Below, one piece after another: positions 42,292 through 55,600 of a DNA stretch of 64,000 bases (position 1 is its first letter; every line of letters starts with the position of its first letter). The notes beneath the pieces are model-generated. The model saw only the letters and a list, made by a program, of their open reading frames with translations. It made no database searches and was not told the origin of the DNA. The position numbers were made by a program, and so were the translations under genes. The stretch lies in NCBI GenBank assembly GCA_947359465.1, contig OX375873.1, positions 134,060,899-134,124,898 on the forward strand, written 5' to 3'. This stretch comes from Metellina segmentata (Eukaryota; Arthropoda; Arachnida; Araneae; Tetragnathidae).

Positions 42292-43567
42292 TTAAGTCGC
42301 CAAGGAAAGAATTATTTCGAATGAACCAATGAAATCAAACGACAGTTTAACGGAATTTAAAAGATTTTTCTGGAATATTCGAAATGCAATTTTAAAAATT
42401 TTCCACTTGACCTGGTTGTATTAAAATCCGCAATAACCGTTGTACATATGGGTTACCTTAACCTGTAATTACTCGCTACTAGAAGTCCGTTGCCATTTCT
42501 ATAAACCAAGACTGAAGCTGTACCATTTTTATTTTTGGTGTCTAATTATTTTTTTTAATATAAAATTCATGCTATTTAATAAAAATAGTATATATATGAT
42601 TTATTCTTTTGTAACAGCATTTTGATTTCCTGTTAATTTCATTTTTGGTATCAAGGTTTTTGAAAAATTGCAACTCTTAAGAAAATTTTAGCATTGGTGA
42701 GGTGTTCAAAAATATTCATAAAAATAACATTTTCAACTTCATCCAACTTATTTATACTGTTTATAGTTGCCTAGATATTTTTTCTCTTTTACAAAATTTG
42801 AGTTTGCACGTAAAGTGCCCACTCCTACTTTTCAAAGACAAATTTCATTGTTTATAGTGGACTTTATAGGGTTTTTATCAGACTAAAAATTTGCCTACCC
42901 CCTCAGAAAAAAATTTCTGGCTGCACCACTGTTCTGTACACACATTAGTACACAAATATAGTAATCTTATTCAGCTATTTCTGTACTTCAAAATAACGCT
43001 GCATATATTTTCCTCTTTTTTACATTTTGACTGTTTTCACCCCTGTATCATTTAAGTTAGGTAATTAGGTAAGAGGGGTCGGACATGCAGATGGCCCTGC
43101 TTCCCTTAAACTTCGCCGGTTCGTTTTACTGATAGCTTTTTCTCCGTGGGAAAATTTCCACAACTTGCTGCTAATACATCACAGGAACGTGAAGTATCCT
43201 TTTACAGATGAAACGGTACGTTTTTGAATCCGTTCTTGCAGAGGAACGCAGCGCGCGTTTCGAAATTGAATTCGTGTGAACCCTGTTTTTTTTTTAGAGA
43301 AAATGAATTTTTTTTAAATTGCGCACGAAAAATCTTTCTTCTCCAAATACAATTTAAAACTTAAAACCCCTGAAAAGGTGACAAAAAGTCAAAAAAGTGA
43401 CGTGTTAGGAGCCCTGCTGTAACCATTGAATACTAAAAAATACTACTAAATAACACTAAATAAGAAATAATACTAAGAAAAGGCTACTGAAATTGTCCTA
43501 CTTTCCTAAAGGTCAAGTGTTTTCGGAAACAAACCAAATAAATTTAAGGGGGAAACAGAGCATCCAA
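42292..43567. other. stretch with element ends but no gene
   Basis: Contains GGCTGCACCACTG near 42,932, which reads inward as the hAT-type end CAGTGGTGCAGCC, and the TTTTCACCCCTG end at 43,045. A further CAGGGCTCCTAACACG-type end (in reverse) lies near 43,417. Their partners were not found with confidence. Confidence 0.4.
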
Positions 43568-43783
43568 TTTACGTCGTACTAGACGTACTAGCTACACAAC
43601 GGGCTATTGACGACGGTCTGGAATCAATCCCGAAGGAAACACCCGAGAACAGAACCACGGTCAGTTAACGAGGCAACACCTGAGCTAGCACCACACTTCA
43701 AACTTACACACCACGCAAACGCGAGGACATTTCAGCACGACGGATTTGACGTACATCAGCTTCATCTACACGGCGGTGTTTTA
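43568..43783 (-). mobile_element. SINE family A, 3' two-thirds, diverged
   Basis: Minus strand: TAGATGAAGCTGATGTACGT, CTCGCGTTTGCGTGG, GCTCAGGTGTTGCCTCGT, TGACCGTGGTTCTG and CGTCGTCAATAGCCCGTTG. Confidence 0.75.
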
Positions 43784-43875
43784 GTTGGCAAGTTTCGGAG
43801 TATCTCCAAAATTTGAAATTGTTTCTTAAAGATTTTATTGCAATTTTGGTTTTTGTTGTATTGCTTCCACAGTAA

Positions 43876-46081
43876 AGTCCCGTCCACACCGGAGAAGCCG
43901 AGCAAAACATGGATGATTGATTAACCCCGGAGACAGGTTTGATTGACAGTTCGTTCAGTGTAGACGGTGAATTGAGCAGTTTAAGCACGAGCAAAATGAT
44001 CCGCTTCTTGTCGGTACATCAAAGGAAAGCAAGTGCTCGTGCTCGCTCTATTTGGACGGCGTTTTATCGTTCCCTTGCTCGACGTTCAATCAATCACCGG
44101 GGTCATCGTTAAGAAACGGGTCGGGGATCTGAACATAGAAATACTTATTTTTCTTCAGATTTTAAAGTGATAATTGATTCAGACCGTTCTTAAACAGTAT
44201 GATGGGTGTACATGGATTTTCTAATGTAATTAGTATAAATGATACAGGAAATCTCACATGCTATCTTGAATAGAGGAAGAACATTTTCAAGAGGAAATGT
44301 CCCTCAAGCTCATCCAGTGATTAGGGTCGCGCAATACCTGATGAACTTAATTATTTGAATCGGGAAGGTATCGTTTCGTTTTACAGTTCAAAGATTTCAA
44401 CTGATTTAATGGCCGCATGACTAAACTACCACACAGGTGCAAATATGTTACTCATTAATAAATAGATTGTAAAGGAGAATTCTATTAAAAAAGTGTACAA
44501 ATGATTATTACATTTGAAGACCAAGTATAAACCGTTATAGTCATTGAAGTTAATCAACTAATTCGGACTTCATCAGCACCGAAAACATAATAGGAACCTC
44601 AAATCATTTATCCTCACAAATATAGTGTAATTATCCCGTTGATTATCCAAACCTGTCCCCCATTACTTTAAGTACGTTAGTCCGTAGTTTGTGAAGTGTT
44701 CTCATCTAGTTCAGTTTCACTGACAGTTGTCCCGCAATTGTACCGCTTTTTAACAGCTCGAGTTTGTTGTTTTTAAATTTAACAGTTCTACTTGATTTCT
44801 TGCAAGTTAAAAGTTAAGCTCTACTGAATACATTTCATACTATTATTTAAGTAGTACATTTGTAAACATTGTGTTTTGCCATATATCGTAGACGTTTAAA
44901 ACTTAATTGTGAAAATGTAACATGCCCATATTAATGTCAAAATTGATGTGTCCATCCATGTGTATTTAGACGAAGAGTGGTATTGGGGAACTTTGCAATT
45001 TAAACTTCTTCTAAATTTCTTGAACTTCTAAATTTAAGATAAAGAAGATGAGGCTAGTTAAAATTTATTTCACTTTTTTGCAATTGAAGAAAATTTTAAA
45101 TTGTCGCACTGGCAATATGAATACGTTTTGTCGAAATAGGCCGAATCGAAAGAAACATTCAATATTATGTAACATATTATGAGTGAAATATTCAGTAAGA
45201 AATTTTTATCTTGTTAATTGAAATAATCTGCTTAATAATAATAATTTTGTGCCGACCAACCGGTATGGTGGTAAAGGTGTTAGCCTCTAGATAGGAAGGT
45301 TCCTGGTTCAAATCCGGATCCGGGCAAGGATGTTTGTAAGCGTATGGTGTAGAAGCGGCTGGTGCACCTTAAATCTGTCGTGACCGAGAGTCCTCACGTT
45401 GGGTTGTTATGGACGTTTGGAGAGTGGGGTGTTAGCTCAGTTGTTACTTCGTCATCTGACAGTTGTTCAAAAATTACGACGTGTTGTCCTCGAATCTTTC
45501 GCTTAAGGGATTGATATCGGACCGTCGTCAATAGCCCGTTGTGTTGCTCTAGTACAACGTTAATCAAAAACTACCAATTACCTTTAATAATAATTTTGCA
45601 AGTACGTATGTATAGAAACTTTGAAGAGGATCATCAAACTCGTGAAGGAATCTCCAGTTGCCAAGAAGCGTAAAGTTATTGCCAACCTTTCTCTTGCAGA
45701 TATAGCACTTCTATAATTAGTGTCCAACTTCCTATTTCCGGTTCAGTCAAAGCAAGTAGATATTCAAAGTCACCCAATGTCGCCTTTTTTTGTGAACTTT
45801 TCTTCCTATTTCTCTTTAATAAATCGTCTATGATAATATACGCTGCACTCGCGATTATATGCCGACTTCGTAAAGAACGGGACCTTTAAACAATTTGCTT
45901 CAAACAATAAGTTTGCAGTTTAACTTCAACGCACAACCAACCAGATTGATCGCGAGCACATGGAACGATTTGTGCCCGAGCTGTCGAACCAGGAAAATCA
46001 GAGAGATTGATTAACCAAACCTGTCTCCGTGGTGAATCAATCATCCATGTTTTGCTAGGCTTCTCCGGTGTGGACGGGGCT
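43876..46081. mobile_element. 2.2-kb element with about 75-bp inverted termini, TAA duplication
   Basis: Left AGTCCCGTCCACACCGGAGA and right, inward, AGCCCCGTCCACACCGGAGA, continuing through GCAAAACATGGATGATTGAT and GGAGACAGGTTTG with few mismatches. TAA occurs at both junctions. The ends resemble the MITE at 41,880. No transposase found. Inside lies a complete SINE at 45,250-45,584, so this element is older than that SINE. Confidence 0.8.
45250..45584 (+). mobile_element. SINE family A, full length, 14-bp target duplication
   Basis: TAATAATAATTTTG lies on both sides (45236-45249, 45585-45598). It starts TGCCGACCAACCGGTATGGT, with B-box GGTTCAAATCCGG, GTATGGTGTAGAAGCGGCTG, GGTGCACCTTAAATCTGTCG, CCTCACGTTGGGTTG, GTTTGGAGAGTGGGGTG and CCGTCGTCAATAGCCCGTTG, and ends in an AAAAACTACCAATTACC tail. 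A pol III-transcribed, LINE-mobilised retroposon. This is the reference copy for the window. Confidence 0.95.
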
Positions 46082-46289
46082 TAAGAAATATGAAATGAAG
46101 AATTCAGAAGCACTCTGAATAAAATATAAGTTAGATAATATGCTGCGGAAAATTGCAAGAAGAAGGCAAAATTCAAAGTTTGCTACATTTGCCAAATGTT
46201 CTTGAATAACAAAAAGATTAGCATGTTTCACATCTGATATTTTAATATGGCTAAAAAACTAGGCGAAGTTCAGACTTTTTTCGTAAACA

Positions 46290-46500
46290 AAGATCGCCGT
46301 GTAGAGGGTACTGGTGCACGTTAAATACGTCGTGGCCCAATTGTCCTCACGATGGTGTTGAAGTTTGAAGTCAGGTACGTCATCTGACCGTGGTTAAAAG
46401 TTAGGAAGTAGTATCCTCGGATCTCTCCTACGGCATTGATCCTGGACCGTCGTCAATAGCCCATTTTGTAGCTCTAGTACAATGTATACATTGAAACTTC
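46290..46500 (+). mobile_element. SINE family A, lacking the tRNA head
   Basis: GCCGTGTAGAGGGTACTGGT, GCACGTTAAATACGTCGTGG, TCATCTGACCGTGGTTAAAA, CCTCGGATCTCTCCTACGGC and CCTGGACCGTCGTCAATAGC, in order. Confidence 0.8.
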
Positions 46501-48957
46501 CTTTCCCTTCTTTTTTTTCCTTCGTCAAGCGGTGGACAAGTGAAGGAAGCATGCCGATTTCTTACAAAGTAACACTAAAGACTATTAAAAAACAGCTTTT
46601 GCTGACAGCTTTTTTCTTATAAGAATAAAAATCAATGAGCACGTTTCGATTCTGTCACTCATCTAATGAAAAAAATATTTTTGTCCTTTGCTTTATGACA
46701 ATGGTCGTTAACAAATTTCAATCACAAATTCAATGTAGCCTTGCCATTCGATTCCGCTTGAAATATTATATAAGAATCAATCAAAAAAGTTATTTTTCCA
46801 ATTTTAGCATTTGTTCCCTTATGTAAAAACTTGTTTCAATTAAATCTATTTATTAGCTGCACAACTTTATAAACTCTTAGAATACCCTCAAGGGGTCTTC
46901 CCCGGGGAGCTAGCTGGTCAAAAATCAACCACAACAATCGAGATGACAAAAATATGACGTTAATTTAGTTTCACAAAGTTTATTTCAGAAGACCATTACA
47001 TATTCATGAATTGTTTTTCCATTTGAAAGTTTGTTGAAGCATTAAACTTAACGGTCTTGAAGACCCCAAAATATATATTACTTACTCATAAAACTAACCT
47101 TTGTTTAGAAGACCCTGTAAGACAAATGTCTTCTTTGAATAAATATTTGTTCTAGGTATTAACTACAATCACTACAGTAATAAATATACATATAATACAA
47201 TGTGATTGTATATATAATTCAATCTTGTTCTTTCTTCTTTAATGTAAGAGAAACAAAGTAAGGAAACCAGTTCATTTTCTGTTTTAGAAAATGTTATTCT
47301 TGGCGTGTTACTGAGAGCAAGAAAAATGTACAATTCAAATGATCAATAGATCACCATGGTAATAAACTATGACGTTTGCAGAGAAATTAAATTAAATGCA
47401 AGACCAAAACAAATTCTCCATCTTTCAGAAAAATTCCATAACAACCTAGTCAATATTAATAACTCTACCATCCATGTCATGGATGAAAACGTGCAAAAAA
47501 AAAAAATTAAAAGATCAATGTATTATCTACAGAACCACATAACATTCTGAACCACTGAACTACACCCTGTTTTGTACTTTTCCTAGCAGCTAATATGTGA
47601 AGCCAACATCACGCCATCGCCGAAGTAAGAAAAAAAAACCTAACAAGCAAAAATACGCAGAAACAGTTTGGGGTTGGAAACGATTGTCCTCTTCAAACGG
47701 GATTACCCCTCTTGATGACCCGGCAAAGAAGGAGTTAAACCCGTGGTTCAACCAACTCCTCTCGCTCAGGACATCAATAAAACACTTTTCTTGTTTTTTC
47801 TGTGTGAATTTTATGTGCGTGAATTTTAAATTGTTTTTTCAACTTTGCACTCGGATAACAGATTATTAAAGCACTTTCGAAATTTATTGTTTAAGTGGAA
47901 GTGTTTTCGAAAATCGTAAGCCATGTGTCCGGGATTTATGGGAGCATACCCTTGATCAGCCTGGTAAAGTGCATATGTTATAATGGCCTGGTAAAGTGCA
48001 TATATCTTAAGGCGCAAAACATTAAGTAATAATTTCAATAAAAGTTAATGTTTTGTAATGCTCTTGAATTTTACAGTCAAGTACACTCAATAAAAGCTAT
48101 TAGAAGCAAAAAACAAACTTTCTCGGATATGATGTTCTTCTGGAGTTCGAGGATGATCTATGAGGGAATATATAAATAACAAAAAGGCTTTAAAATTACT
48201 ATTTTACATGCATCCCTTAAGAAATTGGTTTTATTTTCATAAATGTGTAGAAAAACAACCAACGGCTACACTCTCGATACTTTAGAAATAATAATAGATA
48301 CTGCTATGTGTTTTTGGACTTATATCACATGTTACTCATTTCGAGAAAAAATATTTTGCTTTTGTAGAAATAATCTACCTTTGTTCACTGAAAGTGCAAA
48401 AGGTAGTATGTCTAAAAGCTACATTTTTCAGGAGAGTAAAAACTAATCCTTTCCCTTGTGATTTTATTCTATTTTGTTACATTAATTTGGTTGTAACTTT
48501 TAATGGATCAGCTGATGTCATGAGATTTTGCCACCAGATGGAAACTACAAAATGCCACATATAGCAATAATAAAAGGAGAAATAGAATTTTTGACAAACG
48601 ACCTTTTGCACTTTAAGTGACTATTTTATTCTATTTCTAATTATTACGAAGGCGACATCTATTTCAAGATAATTCGGGTATCATGCAGAAGGGAAATGAC
48701 GTAACAAAAATATTGCAAACATTATTTTTAATACGCGCGAGTATTTTGTCAAAGAAATCTATAAAAACTTGTGTAACTATTCTTTGATTTCTGAAAATAT
48801 CTAGGAAACCGTCCCATCTGAAACATTTTCCCCCTCATACAGACCTGTTCCACATTTAATTATTCTATTTTGCAAACATTTGAAATCTACACGAACAACG
48901 TTTGGATGCAAAAGAAATAATGAAAGCATCTGTCTAAAAATGTATTCAGGTTTTTGA
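46501..48957. other. unique-looking stretch, no gene identified
   Basis: AT-rich with short frames. A 90-codon plus-strand frame at 47,597 starts with a basic run (RHRRSKKKKPNKQKY) and a Trp-rich segment, but it lacks recognisable domains and splice support. No transposon ends seen. Confidence 0.45.
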
Positions 48958-49150
48958 ATCATGGTTCACCTTTTGTCGTGGTTAATAACAATGTCCTCAC
49001 TTTGGCATGGTATGGAAGTTTCGAAAATAAGATGGTGTTAATATCATCATCATCTAACCGTGGTTCAAAATTACGAGGTGTTGTCCTCGGATCTATCCCT
49101 TTGGTCGCCAATAGCCCGTTGTGTGGATCCTGTTCGACGTTATTCAACTA
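48958..49150 (+). mobile_element. SINE family A, partial
   Basis: TTTTGTCGTGGTTAATAACA, CCTCACTTTGGCATGG, CATCTAACCGTGGTTCAAAA, TTACGAGGTGTTGTCCTCGG, ATCTATCCCTTTGGTCGCCA, ATAGCCCGTTGTG. The head and part of the 3' body are lost. Confidence 0.8.
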
Positions 49151-49434
49151 CCTATCCATAATTAGCATTTCAGACATATTAAGTGTTTAAAAAATTGGCA
49201 GAACTCCTATGTCTTTAAAAACAAAATGAGAGAGATTTTTTTCTAAAAAAAAACTTATAAAAACCTAAGTAAAACAAACTGCCGGGGTGCAATGATCCAC
49301 AACACGAAAGTCAAAACTAACCATGTAAATAAGCTGGAGCTGCAGCTAACAAAGGTAAGCAATATAATTTAAAAAACCAAACAGAAATTTGCAATAAAAA
49401 ATTAAATTTTGTTTTTTAATGAATAAATAAAAAA

Positions 49435-49438
<4 letters not shown>

Positions 49439-49476
<38 letters not shown>
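49439..49476. repeat. (TA)19 microsatellite
   Basis: Uninterrupted TA dinucleotides, 38 bases. Confidence 0.98.
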
Positions 49477-49481
<5 letters not shown>

Positions 49482-49867
49482 TCACACTGGTAATAGTTTC
49501 ATTTCTGAAAGTAAAGAACCAACCAATTTGCAGCATCCATTTCACTGGGTATCGGCATAAAAAAATGAAAGGTTTAACAAACAGAAAAGTTTACTTCTTT
49601 AAAAATAAAAAACAATAAAACCAAAAAAGTCTTGCAAAAGTTTCGATACATTTCTGAAAACATTTTCGAGCGTCCCACATTAAATGCTTATACCCAGAAA
49701 TAACCCCTTTTTCCAAGGCGTTGGGAAATATACCCAACTTTTCCCAAGACCTTTATCCGGACCACATGCACTTTGTTGATATTGATACGACGACAGAATC
49801 GAGTCTTTCAGAAATCGATTCAGACACTCATTTTAACAACTTGTTCAAGAATATTCCAGCGTTAGGT

Positions 49868-50040
49868 TAACCTTTTTGAATCATAAATCGCTTTTTAGTG
49901 GAGAAACCGCGCCAAGCCATTCATCGCCAGAAGGGCAACCAAGAATCTGGTGGCAACGATAGCAGCGTCACCTGTTCCTGAAATGCCACCCGTCCATAAT
50001 TTCCCATCATTCTCTATCGTTTATAAATTCAACAAAACCG
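49868..50040 (-). repeat. module Q, diverged copy 5
   Basis: TTTTTGAATCATAAATCGCT, TTTTAGTGGAGAAACCGCGC, CAAGCCATTCATCGCCAGA and AGGGCAACCAAGAATCTGGT correspond to module Q in the copy-2 orientation. GGTGGCAACGATAGCAGCGT is shared with the copy at 18.55 kb. Confidence 0.6.
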
Positions 50041-50304
50041 CGATATGTTGTCACCTGTATAATTAATTTTTTTTTTTGAGTTTCGTCTTGCTCTTACAAA
50101 CATAATTATGAACAATCTCTAATATACTCGTCACGAATTCAGATGCTACCTCGGATAATTTGTCACTGTTGAAAGGTCTTTGAATACGCAGGGTTTGACC
50201 TATGGATTTAACAAGCAAAACGAAAAATCGGAATGAAAACTAGGACTATATGATTCTTTATAGAAATTAATGAGTGAAATTTTACTTACATGAATATCGG
50301 GAAA

Positions 50305-50592
50305 GTAATGTACTGGAGCAATACAACGGGCATTAGTGACGGCCCTAGATCAATATCGAAGGTAAAATTTGGTTTAAACTAGTTTAAACCAGGTGTCTAG
50401 AGGTCAGATGACAAGGTCATTTCTAAGCTTGTAACCCACTTTCCAAACGGCCACAACATATGACATTTCAGGCCATAACAGAATTAATGAATACCAGCCC
50501 CCACATACATAATAGTGTTTGATTGAATCGAGATTAGAACTCGCAACCCTCCGGTTGCGAATCTGCTTCTGTCAATCAGGCTATCGCTGCCC
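50305..50592 (-). mobile_element. SINE variant, diverged, containing a perfect palindrome
   Basis: Minus strand: a head with GCAGCGATAGCCTGATTGAC and GGTTGCGAGTTCTAATCTCG, GGGGGCTGGTATTCATTAAT, CCGTTTGGAAAGTGGG and a 3' part with GGGCCGTCACTAATGCCCGT. A 22-bp palindrome (arm TGGTTTAAACT) lies at 50,370-50,391. Confidence 0.65.
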
Positions 50593-50599
50593 ATTTTAG

Positions 50600-52622
50600 C
50601 TGCTATGCTAGATTTTTTAAGTGTTATTGTGTTTCAATTCAGAGGTTACCAATTTTCTCAATACTAATAATTTCCGGAAGCTTTAGAAATTGAGATTTTA
50701 TATAAATTTCAGAGGTGGGGCTAATGGCATTTCAAAAACAGACAAAGTTATTAAATGCAATGAATTTTTCGCGTAGTTACAAAAATGCGGATAACCGCAT
50801 ATCTGCGATCCTATTGAAGTTAAAAACGATATATGCAATAAATATTTTAATTCTCCAAACAGCTCATGTCTTTCAAAGAAACATTTTATATATGCAAGCA
50901 AAATTTTTAAAAGAATTTATCAACTCTTTTAGAATTTTATATATTTTATCACACTTTTGAAGATACGAAATTGACCCTCTGGTGACGATTACGAAAGAAA
51001 TGATTCCAGCACGACAGCCACAGCAGTGAGACACAAAAATTCGTATCAGAATCCTCATTGAGTTGATTAAGAAAATGACTGAAGTGCAATTTATAAATTT
51101 ATGGATTTAAATGAGCGTTGTAGAAATAAGTATCTAAAATGAGTTCTATACATTTTGTTGTACATCCACTTCCTGGAAGTGAAGATCAATTGAATGAAAG
51201 GTAAGATTGAATAATTCCCGCTTCTATTGTACACACCGTTTGCAACTAGTTTATATCTCAATACAAGGAATTTTTCTCGGTGCTTCAGACCCGTTTTTTT
51301 TCTTGAATAGCCACTTTTAAACTTTTGTATCCGAATCTTATTGTACAATTCGGAATAAGTCAAGTTACGAAATATTTCGCCCTTCTATTGTACTCGACAT
51401 TTGTGTTTTAGTTTAAAGTGCCTACCAAATTTTAGTATACATATCTGTTTAGTTTGTTCGAAATTTTGGTTCTTTAGTCTTTTCGAGATTATGATTGTCC
51501 ATAGAGTTATTTTCGAATTGTATCGTCTTATATATTGTGCACGGCAATAAATGAGCGTGGTAAAAGCTGCATCGTATTCAATCCATCTATTTAATCTGTT
51601 TTATAAAGTTGGCTTGTGGGGTGTAAGTTTCGAAACGAAAGTTCCTTGCCCTTTGTTCTCCGTAGTCGCCGTATAGGCGTCGTTATAGTTACGAGTGCAA
51701 ATGGTTAAAATGCATAGGAACTATATATCATTATAGAGTGAATCCATATTTGTGTAATTGTACATTAATCTACAATTAGCGCAGATCGGATGCTGTGGGT
51801 GATATTGGAAACAGGGAATGATCAAATAACGTAAACGACATTTCACTTCTATCCCTCAATGCAAGTGTAATATCAAGCAGTCATTTAAACACTTTATGTA
51901 GTAAGTCTTCTAAAGCTTCTGATGGCCTGCTAATTTTCAATCTTAAGAAACGTAAGGTCTATCAGATTAAGGCCCTCTGGCATATCTTTAGTGCATGAAC
52001 TCCTAACTACCCCAGTGATCACCCTTCCTTTTGTTTTACTATTACCTACCTTTCTCCTTTCCCCCTCCTTTGTTGTTTTGTGTTTGGAGCAGCTTTACCA
52101 AATATGGCCCTTGTGCCATATAACCAAATCGAATTGACGCTATATCAGATCAAGAGTTTTGAAGAAACATCAAAAACCCATGAATGCAGCTTCATCTAGT
52201 GCAGCTCTACCTGATATCAGTTTCTGTAATATTGTGAAACAAAAGCAAGCAATTAAATTCGTAATATTCTGATACCATTACCTCTTGCAACATTAATTCA
52301 ACAGTTTGCATAAAATACAATGGGTTTGTTCTTGGTGCCTGGTGATTGTTTATAAGCTAAGTTATTTCATGTAGTGATCATTGGGCTATAATGAACATGC
52401 TTGTGCCAAAAATAGCTGAAGAAATAGATCATCAGTATTTATTTTGAGTGATCTAAAAGCCTTTATTTTAGTCAGTTGTGCTCTCCAGAAAAGGTTTTTG
52501 GAAGTTAATGATGTAAAATAAACGATCTCTTTCTATAGCCTAGTACTTTTCCTTCAAGATTTATTTTTGCTTTAAATCAATTTCAGAAACTGATTAAAAT
52601 TGAATAATAAGGCACTCTTCAT
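50600..52622. other. unique-looking stretch, no gene identified
   Basis: Short frames only. CCAAATATGGCCCTTGTGCC near 52,098 echoes, inverted, GCAAGGGCCATATTTGGCC near 12,660, suggesting a shared short repeat. No element ends were found. Confidence 0.45.
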
Positions 52623-52626
52623 TAAT

Positions 52627-55600
52627 GGGTCATTTTCTCTAAACTGAACAATTTAAACAAGTTTAAAAAAAATATTATTTGTTTTCCTTTAAAAGGTGGT
52701 TCTATTGTATTTAATAATCTTTCTAAGCAATAAAATAAAGTCAGCAAAAAATGTTTTCAATGTAAAGTACTCAAAAATTAAATTTTAGGTAGACAGGGGA
52801 ATGACAATCAGACAGACATGACAAACACATAATAACTTCATTGTATATTTTAATCTTCATTTCAAGTATTTATTAAGAAATTTGAATTAGGTATCACTGT
52901 TGGTTACGTTTTTTAAATGTTAATGCAAGAAATCACTAAAGTAAAATTTATTCGCCTGTGATCCATATGGTATAGGAGCAGATATTTTGTTTTTTATGTC
53001 TTCACTTCTATATAAACACGAATCACAGTTGGCTGGCCGCTTGTAAAATTTATTTCCAACAGGTTCCATCGCCTCCACTTCATATTCACCCTTTTCGGTG
53101 ATTTGTATTACTTCTCCAGGATACCCATTCCCCTGCTTTCAGATTTTCTAAAACAATAAAATATCCTATCATAAATAATTTATAAAACAAATAAAGTTGG
53201 ACTAAAAGAAATTCTAATCTAAACTTAATAACAAATAAAATGACTTACCTATTGTATGACCTTTATTTTCATTTTCTGAATTTTTTTTCTAGTTTTTTGT
53301 TTTGTTTCTGGAATTGTAAAATGTTTGCAGTGGTAACAAGGACAGACAATCTTCTAAAATTAATTTTTGTCGGGTTTTGGCTTGTCCACGACAATTGGTG
53401 GATTCTCATTGTTCCTGGAAAGGGTTTTTCCACTTGACTCAAATGTTGATCAAGACTTTCTATAATTTTTGGGTCCACAATGTGTATGGAAACTCCCTTT
53501 ACTTCTAATTTTAAATTCTTGATTAGTTTTTGAAATTTTCAATATCCTTTCCTTGTGCCACTAACCTGTCAGCACTTTATATTACTTCACCTACTCCATC
53601 AGGTTCTCCCTTACCATGTCCTGCTTTTGTGTAGTTCCAGGTAAGCTCTTTCATGGTTGGTTATTCCTCTTTCAAAATCTTACGAAGGATGGCAAACATA
53701 GTTTTATTTCTATATTGGTTCGTAGGACTGTCACTTAAACCATGAATTGGAAGTAATAGCAGGGTACTCCTGAAAATGTTGTTCAATTATAGGATGAATG
53801 TGAGACTAGACAGCTGCTGCATCATGCCTAAGTGAAGAAGTGGTGCATTTCGTTGAAGTCAACATGTATGAGAATCTCGTGTAGTTTTAAATTTTTCTTC
53901 AGCTGTTTCATTTCATTATGCTGATGATATTGATTGCCAACATGATGCTTAAATTTTGGCAACTGATCTTCAAATTCATTTGCCAATTCTTGTATAGTAG
54001 ATGTGTGTTCCAATTTTGCTCTTTTACTGCATATTTTTTGTTGTCCAATTTTTTTTATCAATATAAAATTCTGTCAGTTTTCCATTGAGTGAATGAACTT
54101 TCCAAATTCCTATCAAACTCTTTATTTTGAACTCTATGATATTTGCAGTTTGTACAGCTTCGTTGTAAGCACTTTTTTTTTTCACAACAGATGAGATCCA
54201 TCAGGTTATTAATCCTTTTATGCGACACAATCCGCAATTGAAATACTTTTGCAATAAGCATATTCATATTGACACAAAAGCAGGTATCTCTTTCAGAAAC
54301 TTTAGGTCTTTTTATCCAGAATGGCTTCAATCTTGTAAAAAAAGTATAACTCGGATTATGTTCTGGATAAATTTTTTATGTAGTTTTAACAAAGTATTGT
54401 GAATATCTTTTTTTATCAAATTCTTTTAAGGCGAAAACAAATGGTGGCTACAGCCGAAATTAAACAAATGAAAAAAGAAAATTGCAAATAAAATGCAAAT
54501 GATGAAATTGAACAATAAGGACAAAAAAAATCATGCAAAATGAAAAGAAAATGGTGTAACTCCCCAATCCAACCACATTCTGAGACAGTTCTTTAAATAC
54601 ACAAATTTATATATAATTTTTTACAACTTCATTTGATGCATAAAATGTAAAAAATTTAAATGAAGTGTTTTCAAAGGAATTATTGATTTTTTCTTCAATT
54701 TTTATTAAAATTTTACGTATTCATAAAACAAAAATAATGAATATATTTGTTTAATTTGTTCGTCTACGTTGACATGATTTATAGTTTGTCTTTATTTTTA
54801 AAATTTTATTTGGAAAACAGCTTATTAAAGCAGAAATTTGTTACTAAAGTCCTCTTGTCTCGAGATTAGACTGCAAGCAATTAAAAAAAGTGTGATTTTA
54901 AAGTATAATTGCATCTGTCTGACCCACATATTCATGTAAAATCCGATCATGCATAAATTTTAGAAAGTCCCTAAATGGACCAACAGAAATTTAGTTGACG
55001 CCCTGACTTTTTTTCCCTGGGCACATTTTGGAATTTGCATCATCTTCTATTTTCTATAAATTGGAATAATTCTATAAATTATCTGTTATAACGAAACCTG
55101 TTCGTTGCTTTTGATCATATTTTAAACCATAAAATTCTTTAAGTTTATGTGTTATATTATTGTTGGATCTTTTGGCAGGTAAGAACTTCTTTTCTTCTTT
55201 CAATAACTTGTATTTTTTAAAAAGGTCTTGTATTATTCCTTTAAATATGTGTTTTGTTTTTTCATTTGTTATTACTTCTCCAAACAACAATCTTTTCTTC
55301 ACTTCTGGTGTTACATTACAATTTTTCGTGAGGTTTCTCACTTTTGTTCGAGTTTTCTGATTGGTTTGGTCTCCAAATCTGTAAAACTTTTTTATACTTT
55401 TCAGAAATTCTATGTATACTTAATAATTCATCTTTTGTCTTTTTCAATTCTCCAGCTAGTTTTGCCCGATCCCTCCTTACCACCAGCTGCCTTTTTTAAT
55501 TTTTTTTATTTGAACTTGTTTCAGTATTATTTTCTAATAATTTCTGGAATATTTTCAGTTCATCTAAAGTACTTTCTTCCGCAAGGGTGTTATCTTGTGC

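Larger units (their letters stand above)
37455..43045. mobile_element. putative composite TIR element, CAGGGGTGAAAA ends
   Basis: CAGGGGTGAAAA at 37,455 and TTTTCACCCCTG ending at 43,045 are exact 12-bp inverted termini, each flanked outside by TATCAT (37449-37454, 43046-43051). Left subterminal sequence repeats TTTCCGCTTTTTT. If real, this is a 5.6-kb shell loaded with hairpin-chain repeats, tandem arrays and at least two younger insertions. Independent elements of one family could also give this by chance. Confidence 0.45.

Noticed and set aside
37019..42936. Pairing CAGTGGCGTACTC (37,019) with GCTGCACCACTG (42,936) as one hAT element
   Set aside because: The termini differ after seven bases and the 8-bp flanks do not match.
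47597..47869. 90-codon frame with a basic start
   Set aside because: No domain, no splice sites, and the second half turns into low-complexity hydrophobic sequence.
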